The position numbers were made by a program, and so were the translations under genes. This document shows positions 1-9,185 of a stretch of 64,000 nucleotides of DNA, one piece after another. The DNA is from Anaeramoeba flamelloides (taxonomy: Eukaryota; Metamonada; Anaeramoebidae): positions 13,826,001 to 13,890,000 of the forward strand of contig JANTQA010000023.1 in the NCBI GenBank assembly GCA_027625915.1. Direction: 5' to 3'. Within the stretch, counting starts at the first letter, position 1, and each line of letters opens with the position of its first letter. The notes under the pieces are model-generated. The model had not been told where the DNA came from, searched no databases, and worked only from the letters and a program-made list of their open reading frames with translations.

Positions 1-522
1 TTTTAATTCAAATCTTAAAAAAAAAAAAAATTGTAATCTAGAATTAAATATTACTCTCTGAATATAATTTAGAAAATATCCTTTTTCTTTCAAACAATAA
101 TTATCTTCCAATAGTTTTTTTTTATTAATTTGTGATTATTTTGGATTTAATAAAATTAACACATCAATATATATATTTACTAAAGTTAATCTTTATAAAA
201 ATAATTTTTCTTCTTATAAAAAAAACCAAATAAAAACACCTTTTTTGATTATTAAAAACAAAATAATAATAATAATGATGATAAAATTTAATTTTCTCTT
301 TTCTCTTTTTTTTCTTTTCTTTTTATTTTATTATTCTTTTTATTACACTTACAATCAATATAAAAACAAACACCGCGATGTAAAATATTAATAACTTAAC
401 CAAAATGCCAATCAATAATATTATCCAAGATTTTTGTCTTTCATTTTCCAATAATATTTTGTTTAGTCAAAATCAAAAACCCAACAAAAAAATCATTTAC
501 AACATTTTTAATTTTGATCATA
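1..522. other. AT-rich upstream region of the calpain gene
   Basis: Homopolymer-rich DNA with no convincing gene. An ATG at 405 opens a 57-codon frame that ends at 578 and overlaps the calpain start in another frame. Its peptide has no recognisable motif, so I read it as a chance frame or an upstream ORF in the calpain leader. Confidence 0.4.
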
Positions 523-3500
523 ATGATTCTTATCGTCGCAACCATTTTTTCAATCTATATATACGTGGTATTGGATAAAAGTATTGTCGTTATTTTAATT
601 TATGTATTTATTTTCATCTTCCCATTATTTGTTCAGAAACATTTGAAATATGTTATCAGAAATGATTTTAATTTTATTAAAGTTCGAACAAATAGAAGAT
701 ATAAAAATAATTTTTGGAATTTCCTTTTTGGAAAATTAACAATTGGCTCGTATTTTTCAATTTTTGGATTTATTATTTCAACATTAATTTTATTCGCAAT
801 GGGATCCGTACTAAATAAATTAGAAAATAATTTTTTTGGAATTAGCTTTTTAAATGCCTTTGGGGCACTTTATTTATCATATGTCGTTATACAAAAATGG
901 AATAATACATATATAATCGATTGGCAACTGATCTTATTTTCAATTCTTTCTTTGGTATTAATAATTGTTTTCCCATTAATTTATTTTGATGATCTTTTTA
1001 AAAGCAAAATTTCAACATCTTATTCCTTTTTCACTTTAACAGTAACATTTGGGTTTCCTATTCTTTTTATTTTAATACCAACAATTAAAAATTGGAAAGG
1101 TAATATGTGGTTTTTATCAAGAACTATAATTGTTGGGTTTGTTTTGGTACATTCCTTGATTTTTGTCTATTTATTGATGATATTTTTACATTTCCCACAC
1201 AAAATACTTTCGTTAATTTGCATAATATTATTTGGATTGGAAATTTTAGTTATTTCTTTATTTTTATATCTCACCTCACTTGTTACCGCAATTTCAAAGA
1301 AATTTAAAATCATTTCAGCTGTTGTTTTCTCTATGATAACCATAGTTGGTATTAGTATCGCTGCCATTTTTGATACTACTTTTTTCGCTTTTAGTACATT
1401 TTGCTTTGTATCCTTTTTAATCCTAATTTTAATTTCAATTACGTTTATTAGAAGAAGAAGGACAGAAATAACAGATTATATTGTTACCATCTATTCAAAA
1501 TATTATTTCCCCATCTATTGTTTTAATTTTGATATCGATGATTTGCAAGAATTGAGCTTAGCTGGAGAATTAAGAGTCGCTGCATTTTTTATTATATATT
1601 TTTGGGGGTGTGTCGCTACAGTTTTTATTGTTGAATATCAAATAGGCATTACAGTAATGATGTTAATTATTTGCTATACATGGGTACTCATTAATGTTCA
1701 AATAAATAGAAATAAATATTTATTTTCCGATTCAGTGAAAGAATTAACTTCTAATCAGCTCGAAAGTTGTTATCAACAAGCATATAATTTACAAATTTCT
1801 TTGACTTCCAAACCATTTATTTGGAAAAATCGCGCGGATTTGGCTCAAAAAAAATCTTTTCAAATACAAAAAAAAAATCCAATTCAAATTACAACCAAAT
1901 CTCCTCAAAATTTTGGTGATGATCAAATATTTGAATCATTAATACAAATACAAGACGAAGACTATCTCACCGGATGGATACCAGTAAATAAAGATAATAA
2001 ATCAAATATTAATAAGAATGATGATAATATATATATAATGAAAAATGATAATGAAAAAGAAAAAGAAAAAGGTAATGAAACAGAAAAAGAAAAAGAAAAA
2101 GAAAATCAAAATGAAAAAGAAAATGAAAATGAAAATGAAAAGGAAAAAGAAAAGGAAAAAGAAAAAGAAAAGGAAAAGGAAAAAGAAAAAGTAGATGAAA
2201 ATGAAAATGAAAAAGAAAATAAAAAAGTATTGGGAAAAGAAAAAGAAACCGAAAATGAAAATGAAACAGAGAAAGAAGAAGAACAAGTAGATGTAAAGAA
2301 GAATGAAAAGGGAAAAAAAAATAAAAAAAAAATTACAATTGATGAAAATAATGAAAAAGAACAAGAAAAAATAAAACTCAATATTGAAAAAAAAAATCAC
2401 ACGGAAGATGGTTTAATAAACGAAAAGAAAATTGAAATTATAATTGACAAAGAAAATACAAATAACGATAATTATTTGAATCATAAAAAATTTTCAAATA
2501 GAATAACCTTTTCAAATATAGATGACCTAAGTGATATCACTGATGATTATACGGAAAATTATGATAATAGTTCACATTTGAATACTTTTGACGAAGAAGG
2601 TGAATCAAGTGATGAATTAGACAAAATTAAAAAATGGGTAAATAATGATGATAGTGATCTAACTGGGTTTGAATTAAATGAGCCATTATTACTCGAGACT
2701 AATGAATTTTTTGATGAAAAAACTGAATTAAAATCAAGTAATAATAAAATAAATAATCAAGGTCACAACGATAATATTGAAGATAATGATACAACCAACT
2801 ATAATAAGCATAGTATTCAACCAGATAATTTAAATAAAACAAATCAAGAAAATTTCATTATTCAAACTGCTTATCAACAAAAAATAGAACATTTAAAAAA
2901 TTTACTTTTAGAAGAAGATCGATTAATAAAAAAAACATTTAAAAGAAGGCCATTTCCCAAAAATGAAAATTCAGAAAAAAATATCCAGTTACTGTATTTT
3001 AAAATTTTTAAAATCCAAAATATTATCAATCATGAATTCCACTGTTTATTAAAATTTGAAGTATTATTTCAAATTTTAGTAATTAATACTGAAAGGTCAA
3101 GTAAATCCTTTTTAGAATCTGAAATCAATGATCTTAAAGGATTAATGGGCATCGATGAATCCACATTTTTACAAATGCATAAATTGGAAACTTATAAAAA
3201 AAAAGATTTTGAACAATTGCATACAGAATATTTTCAAAAAAGGCACCAGGAAAGGAAGATGAGCATTTTCTATGATCAAAAAAAGAGAAAGGCATTACAG
3301 CAGAGATATACCTTTTTTGAAAAAAAGCAACAGGAACAAATCAATCAAAAGATTCCAACAAAAATCGAAGAAACAATAACAATTCAAAGTGACATTATCA
3401 AAAAATGCAAAAAAAAAAACAAGAAATTTATTGATAAGGATTTCCCACCTTTATTACAATCGTTAGTAATTTCACCAAAAAAAATACCTCGTAACTTTAT

Positions 3501-5253
3501 TAAAATCAAAAAATGGAAAAGAATTTCTGATTTGGTTAATAATAATTTTAATAATACACCCGCAAAAAATGTTCTTCAAAATGAAAAAGAAAAAAAAAAT
3601 CAACATAAAGGAAAGGGGAAGGGGAAGGAAAAAGGAAAAGGAAAGGGGAAAGAAAATAATAGAGATGCAATTAAATTAAAAAAAATAAACAATACAATGG
3701 AAAAAGAAAGAAAAAAACAAGAAATTAAGAAAGAAAAAGAAAAAAGAAAAGAAAAAAAAAATAATAAAAATTTTTTCAATCACGAAACCCTCAAACCATT
3801 ATTAAATTATGATGAAAATTATGATGAAATTTTAAAAAATAATAATTCAATGGATAACAATGAAAATAATTATAATGATTCTGCTTCTGATGAAGATTTG
3901 GATGATGATTTTAATAATGATAATAATGCTTTCAATAATGTCAATGATGATGATTTCAATAATGAGAATAAAGATCAAGATGATGATCTTAATATTCAAG
4001 AAAAAAGCCTATTGTTTGCAGAAGAATTTGAAAATTTAGATTTATTACCAACCCCACTTAATTCAACAAACATCGTCCAAGGTATTTTAGGAGATTGTTA
4101 TTTATTAACATCTTTGTCATTATTGTCTACAAGAAAAAATGAATTAGAAAAAATCTTTGTAACCAAAAAATATTCCAAATACGGATTTTATATTTTCCAA
4201 TTTTATATTGGGGGTAAGTGGTTACCTGTAGTTATTGATGATCATTTGCCATATAATGAAGATGATGAATTAATTTTTGCCAAATCCAAAAACCCAAAAG
4301 AAATATGGCCTTCGTTGGTTGAAAAGGCATATGCTAAATTATTTGGCTCATTTGAAGCGCTTCAAGGCGGGTTAGTGCATTCCACATTATCAAATTTAAC
4401 CGGTGGTTCCAGCGAAATGATTTCGTTGCTGGATCCAGAAACTATACAGGATATCCATAATGGAAAGTTTTGGAATAAACTATTAAATTACTTTGAAGCT
4501 GGCTATCTAATCGGAACAGGCTCCAATTCTGGTAGGGACTCAAATATTTCAAACTTTGGCATAGTGTACGGACACGCCTATGCCATTTTGGATATCAGGT
4601 TTGTTGATTCCAAAAAAATGATCAAACTAAGAAACCCCTGGGGCAAACAAGAATGGAATGGCGAGTATTCCAGAAATTCACCCTCGTGGAATAAAAAATT
4701 GAAGTACCTCTTGAATTATTATCCAGAAAAATCGCCAGAATATGGATCCTTTTGGATCAAATTTGAAGATTTTATTAAACATTTTAGGAATGTATATGTT
4801 TGCAGATTGTTCGACCCCAAAATTTGGAAAACAAGAATAATAAATGATGAATGGATCGGAGAATCAGCAGGAGGATCAACTAATTTTGACAAATGCGAAA
4901 AAACTACACAATACTGGTTAACAGTTAAACAACCAACAAACTGCCATATCTCATTAACCCAAGAAGATCCCAAATTTGCTCAAAGAAATTATTGGTGTAT
5001 TGGCTTGTTAATTGCAAAGAAAAATGGCAAAAGAATTAAAACTCTATATAGGAACCAGGAAATATCCAGTTCGGGTGATTATCTTAATACTTATGAAGTA
5101 TTTACAGAAGTTTTGTTGCAGCCGTATAGCTACCCCTATACCTTATTTGCATCCACCTTTAGACCATTCCAAGAAGCCAAATTTACTTTGACAATTAGAA
5201 GTGATAAGCCCATACAATTAGAAAAAATCCCAATGAATTATGAATCAGAATAA
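523..5253 (+). CDS. Multi-pass membrane calpain-type cysteine protease
   Basis: A single open frame of 1576 codons. I start at ATG 523, which gives an N-terminus beginning directly with a hydrophobic segment. Residues 1-400 hold roughly nine or more membrane spans. A cytosol-like middle part follows, with a Lys/Glu repeat tract near 505-610, acidic Asp/Asn stretches and further Lys-rich runs. The calpain CysPc domain starts near 1165 and shows all three catalytic residues: Cys1192 in GDCYLL, His1351 in GHAYAI and Asn1371 in RNPWG. The spacing is close to classical calpains. The last 150 residues look like the beta-sandwich domain that follows CysPc. Membrane-anchored calpains with this order are known from plant DEK1 and from protists. 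The role is presumably regulated limited proteolysis at a membrane. No EF-hands are visible. No intron is needed. Family call is firm; function in this organism is inferred. Confidence 0.9.
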   Translation: MILIVATIFSIYIYVVLDKSIVVILIYVFIFIFPLFVQKHLKYVIRNDFNFIKVRTNRRYKNNFWNFLFGKLTIGSYFSIFGFIISTLILFAMGSVLNKLENNFFGISFLNAFGALYLSYVVIQKWNNTYIIDWQLILFSILSLVLIIVFPLIYFDDLFKSKISTSYSFFTLTVTFGFPILFILIPTIKNWKGNMWFLSRTIIVGFVLVHSLIFVYLLMIFLHFPHKILSLICIILFGLEILVISLFLYLTSLVTAISKKFKIISAVVFSMITIVGISIAAIFDTTFFAFSTFCFVSFLILILISITFIRRRRTEITDYIVTIYSKYYFPIYCFNFDIDDLQELSLAGELRVAAFFIIYFWGCVATVFIVEYQIGITVMMLIICYTWVLINVQINRNKYLFSDSVKELTSNQLESCYQQAYNLQISLTSKPFIWKNRADLAQKKSFQIQKKNPIQITTKSPQNFGDDQIFESLIQIQDEDYLTGWIPVNKDNKSNINKNDDNIYIMKNDNEKEKEKGNETEKEKEKENQNEKENENENEKEKEKEKEKEKEKEKEKVDENENEKENKKVLGKEKETENENETEKEEEQVDVKKNEKGKKNKKKITIDENNEKEQEKIKLNIEKKNHTEDGLINEKKIEIIIDKENTNNDNYLNHKKFSNRITFSNIDDLSDITDDYTENYDNSSHLNTFDEEGESSDELDKIKKWVNNDDSDLTGFELNEPLLLETNEFFDEKTELKSSNNKINNQGHNDNIEDNDTTNYNKHSIQPDNLNKTNQENFIIQTAYQQKIEHLKNLLLEEDRLIKKTFKRRPFPKNENSEKNIQLLYFKIFKIQNIINHEFHCLLKFEVLFQILVINTERSSKSFLESEINDLKGLMGIDESTFLQMHKLETYKKKDFEQLHTEYFQKRHQERKMSIFYDQKKRKALQQRYTFFEKKQQEQINQKIPTKIEETITIQSDIIKKCKKKNKKFIDKDFPPLLQSLVISPKKIPRNFIKIKKWKRISDLVNNNFNNTPAKNVLQNEKEKKNQHKGKGKGKEKGKGKGKENNRDAIKLKKINNTMEKERKKQEIKKEKEKRKEKKNNKNFFNHETLKPLLNYDENYDEILKNNNSMDNNENNYNDSASDEDLDDDFNNDNNAFNNVNDDDFNNENKDQDDDLNIQEKSLLFAEEFENLDLLPTPLNSTNIVQGILGDCYLLTSLSLLSTRKNELEKIFVTKKYSKYGFYIFQFYIGGKWLPVVIDDHLPYNEDDELIFAKSKNPKEIWPSLVEKAYAKLFGSFEALQGGLVHSTLSNLTGGSSEMISLLDPETIQDIHNGKFWNKLLNYFEAGYLIGTGSNSGRDSNISNFGIVYGHAYAILDIRFVDSKKMIKLRNPWGKQEWNGEYSRNSPSWNKKLKYLLNYYPEKSPEYGSFWIKFEDFIKHFRNVYVCRLFDPKIWKTRIINDEWIGESAGGSTNFDKCEKTTQYWLTVKQPTNCHISLTQEDPKFAQRNYWCIGLLIAKKNGKRIKTLYRNQEISSSGDYLNTYEVFTEVLLQPYSYPYTLFASTFRPFQEAKFTLTIRSDKPIQLEKIPMNYESE

Positions 5254-6040
5254 TAATTGCAATTATTTATCTATGCTTTTATACGGTAAATAATTATATA
5301 TATATACATAGATATCAATTTTATCTGGAAACATTATTATCATGTTTTCTATTGTTTTGTATTGAATAAACTTATTTGGTTTTGCTTTGTTTTTAATTAA
5401 ATAACAATTATATGTGAATATTTAACAAATCGATATTTTATTGTTTTCCTTTTTTTCTCTGTTTGGAAAAATTCTTTTTATTGGGAGAGAGTTACAAAGG
5501 AGGAAAAAACAAGTGGTTACTTGCTAATACCGGAGATACTGAAACAGGAAATTATGAGTAACTTGGAAATAAAAAGTAAAAAAGTAAAGGCTAAAAATGT
5601 ACAAGTTATAAAAAAAAACGATATCAAAAAAAAAAAAGAAATGAAAATACTTGAATAACAATCCCCAAATGAACTTTCATGGCCAATTATTAAACTAAAT
5701 TAAATTAACCAAAAAGTATCGTGGCTGTGATTTGGGGTATTTTTAATTAACGATAAATCTGTTTTTTTTTTTTTTTTGATTTTTTACTAATTGCTTCTAA
5801 TAAACCCTTTTTAAATTTAATTTTTTTTCTTTTTCTTTATATTTTGTCAATTACTTGTTCGTGCTTTTTAAACAACGAAAAATAATTTATGCATATCCTT
5901 TCAATTATTTTTCATACTTTTATTAGAATTAAAAAATTCATCTAGCTTTAAAGATCTATAAAAAAAAGACTAAAAAAACTTTCAAGATATTTTTTGATTT
6001 TTTTCAATTTTTTTTAAATTTTTATTTAATTAATTTTAAT
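5254..6040. other. Intergenic DNA downstream of the calpain gene
   Basis: AT-rich 3' flank. One stretch, about 5450-5658 (+), is open for some 65 codons and reads like protein (it includes GYLLIPEILKQE) but has no ATG at its front. It could be a gene relic or an exon; I cannot assign it. The rest is homopolymer runs. Confidence 0.3.
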
Positions 6041-6059
6041 ATATTGAAGATCCTCAAAT

Positions 6060-6190
6060 TTCAACAAATAATAACTCACACAATTTGACTCATTGTTTCA
6101 ACAACAAACAAAATATTTTTCTTTCTGGGTGCTATAAATATCACTCTATCAAGAAAAATATATTGTGTATTTTCTCAACTTCGCACTAAG
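6060..6190 (+). repeat. Dispersed repeat R5, copy 1
   Basis: Matches about 62490-62640 in the same orientation. Shared landmarks include TTTGACTCATTGTTTC, a TTTTTCTTTCT block followed by GGTG, and an ATCAAGAAAAAT segment. It is non-coding and diverged. It probably continues into neighbouring repeat units. Confidence 0.55.
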
Positions 6191-6419
6191 AATGACAGTT
6201 ATCAGTTTTTTACAGACTAGGCTAAAAAATGACAAAACAATAACATGTATAAATAGATGATTTAATTAGCTTATACTTTAGATCGACTCTTGACATTGCT
6301 TACTCTTTCAATTTTTACTTTTTGTAAATTTTGAATTGTTATTTTTTGTTATTCAAAATAACTTTTTCGGATAATGGTGAGAGTTTCTAAATATGAATGT
6401 TGAATAAGTTCTGGGATAA

Positions 6420-6655
6420 ATCAAATTTATAAATTTTATGTAAACTCCATTTCAGAATCATTTGTCAATTAAAAATCAAATTTTAAAAATAATTGTTTTT
6501 ATAAATTGAAGTTATCTTTTATAATAAAACAATTATTATTTTAATATTCGGTTATATACACTAGAAATATTTTTTTTTGATCTAAAAATAAAAAAAAAAA
6601 AAACTAAACAAAAAATAATATAAAAATTAGCCCATGTATTATGTAATTTAGTTTA
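6420..6655 (+). repeat. Dispersed repeat R4, copy 1
   Basis: About 220 bases matching 8905-9115. Shared landmarks are AAAAATCAAATTTT, GAAGTTATCT, TTTTAATATTC and CTAGAAATATTT in the same order. It has no coding capacity. The other copy sits inside a different repeat, so R4 looks like a short mobile unit. Confidence 0.55.
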
Positions 6656-7189
6656 GATCAAGTAGAGCAACTGATAAAAATTTTTGAAAAAAGTTAATAT
6701 TAAAAAGGATCTTTTAATCTTCTGACTCATCTAATTTGAGTGTTTTTAACAAAGAATAATAATAATAAAATTCCGTTGAAATTTTCTAGATCAAATCGAT
6801 TATTTTGTTTGAGTTTGGTACTTTAAAGTTAATCATTGGAATTTCTGTACAAGAGAAATATTTTCAAAATTATTACCAAAATTGATAGAATTTTTTGCAT
6901 TTTTTTTTATTTTTATTGAAGAATACTTGTAAATATATTTTTTTGTTGTTTTGTTTGTTTTTAATTTTATTTTAATTATTGGTATTTACTCCACTGTTTC
7001 GAATAAAATTCATGTATTTTTTTTCATTTCCCAAAAAGAAGGTAAATCTTGATTCTCTTTGAACGATATGTAAGAAATATCACTCATCGAAAATTATAAT
7101 CATCTATTTTTTTTTAAATTCAATAGAATAACACAAGATATTACCTCGATTTGCTTTTTCTATTTTTTATTTTTTGTTTTTTTGATCAA

Positions 7190-7890
7190 AATATTTTTGA
7201 TAAATGAATTTCAAATTTTCTTTTTTTAATATTTTTTAATCAAACCAAGCCAAAACAAAGTATACTATTTCATAAATTACAATAGTGGAGTTGAATTCTA
7301 GGAATCAAAAAACAATTACAAAAGATTCAACTCAAAGTAAAATTAATAATTAAGAAATCTTTTAAAGAGAGATTCTGAATTATTTTGGTTTTTTATATTT
7401 TGATCATAGAAATAAATTGTTTAAAAATAAAATCAAAATGTCAAAGTAATCTTGAATATTGAAGTGAAATTCTACAAAATATACTGATTTTCTCAATCCA
7501 AATCTAGACTGGGATGAATTATATGAAAATAAAATTTTAAATAGTTTTTGGAAAATTCTTAAAAAATAAAAAATAATTTGGTTAATCAAAAATTTTTCAA
7601 ATAAAAGTTTATTGATTGAAGAATTAAAAATAAAATCAAATTAATAAAGAAGTAATTGAATCAAATGTTACAGAAAATACCAAGGTATATACGATTTTTT
7701 TTGAATTTTTTCATGATGAATTTTTTAATTCTAATGTTTTTACTTTTATTTAATTGGTATTTAGATATATTGTTGTTGGATCTTTCACCCTTTTCCTTAT
7801 TTATTAAAATATCAATATCCATTCGGTTAAAAAAATAATATAAAATATTTAGTTTTAGATTAATGATGACACTCAAAATTGGTAAATAAA
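7190..7890 (+). repeat. Dispersed repeat R1, copy 1
   Basis: About 700 bases that can be followed, with gaps, in 38925-39600 in direct orientation. Shared landmarks include AATCAAAAAACA, ATTCAGAATATT-like and GATGAATTA blocks, then a run ending in GGTA/ACACTCAA near the 3' end. Non-coding in both copies. Probably an old transposon-derived sequence. Confidence 0.55.
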
Positions 7891-7924
7891 ATAAACTCCA
7901 TTTCATAAAAAGATTCCCAGCCAA

Positions 7925-8400
7925 AATATGAAAAAGCCACCATATTAGTAAGAATCAACCAAAGATAGATTGTTTAGAAATACGAAAAATAGTAAATTTC
8001 ATATAAGGGTGGATAATCAGAGAAGAAAAGCCTGAACAAACCATAAATTTCAAAAAAAAAAAAAAATGTTGAAAAAATTTTTGTGCCCTTTCATTGTTAT
8101 TTCTCATGCAAATTTCTCAATTTCTTTAGGAAATTAAAATTGTTCGAAATAAGATTTTTTACTTGTAAATATATGAATTTAAAGAAAATATGAAAACTCA
8201 CTTTTCTTATGTTAATTTGGTGTTTCAAACATTTTTTTTTTTAAATAATTTTAAAAAATAAAGATGTATAAACAAAAACTATCAAAAAAAACAAAAAAAA
8301 ATTTAAAAAAAACAGAAATAAGGATTTTGCTCTAATCATTGAAATTTTTGTTTGAGAAGAATTATGAAATAAACTCATAGAATATGTTCTATTTCTTCAA
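7925..8400 (+). repeat. Dispersed repeat R2, copy 1
   Basis: About 480 bases matching the reverse complement of 31700-32200 and, less completely, 21500-21830 (+). Landmarks are AGAATCAACC, TTGTTTAGAAA, ATGTTGAAAAAATTTTT, TTTCTCAATTTCTTT, GTTAATTTGG and CATAGAATATGTTCTAT. Non-coding. It directly follows R1 copy 1, so R1 and R2 may be parts of one longer element. Confidence 0.6.
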
Positions 8401-8639
8401 TAAAACTGGTCCTCTTTGACTGAAAAAGAGTTTATATCACCTCAAATTTGTTCTAAAAAAAATATTTTTTTTCTACAATATTCCAAGAGTTTATAAACAG
8501 ATAGTAGTATAGTATTGAAAAAAAATCAGATACAAGAAAAAAGTTGAAAAATCGGTTTTTAATTGTAAACATACATATAACAATTTTGTAATTGATTAAT
8601 TATATTTTTTTTCAAGAATTAAATTTTGAAATTTTTCAC

Positions 8640-9185
8640 TGTAGACTTCTTAGAATGATTACTAATAAATTACACTTGTTCAAAGTAATATTTAATCGAT
8701 AAACAAGAATAAAAAGTATCCTCTTCCACACTCTAAAAAAACTCTATAAAATTTTATTTTTTTTGAAATAGATAGATCTAGTTAGGTTATCAAACCATTA
8801 CTTAAGTATTCTATAGATACCCCCACTTTAAAGGTCTTTAAATAGGTTTAATACCTAGTTCATTAAAAATTTGTTTAGTTATAAAAAGGATTTGATTTTA
8901 ATTTTCCCAATTAAACTTCATTTCAAAATAATTGTCCCCTTAAAAATCAAATTTTGAAAATAAAATTTTTGATAAATAGAAGTTATCTATTTTAATAAAA
9001 AAATTTCTATTTTAATATTCAGTTCTATACTCTAGAAATATTTGTTTTCTAAAAATAAAATAAAAAATAAATAAAAATTGGGGCAGTTATTATGAAATTT
9101 CGTTGACATAACAAAAATGCCTAATACTAACAATTAAAAGTCTTGTCTTGATTTTGATTCATGTCAGGTATTTTTTTCCCTATTT
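8640..9185 (+). repeat. Dispersed repeat R3 copy 1, interrupted by R4
   Basis: Matches 52910-53265 (+). Shared landmarks are GAATGATTACTAA, ACTCTA/ACCTCTATAAAA, TAGATCTA, AAAAGGATTTGATT and CAATTAAAA.TCTT. In this copy about 215 bases (8900-9115) separate AAAAGGATTTGATT from the last block. In the other copy only a few bases lie there. The extra piece is R4, so this is a nested insertion. Confidence 0.6.

Noticed and set aside
2002-2400. Long minus-strand frames rich in Phe and Ser opposite the calpain Lys/Glu tract
   Set aside because: They are the complement of a GAAAAA repeat and vanish as evidence once the repeat is recognised.
7656-7838. Hydrophobic 60-codon frame
   Set aside because: Lies inside dispersed repeat R1, and the other R1 copy does not keep the frame.
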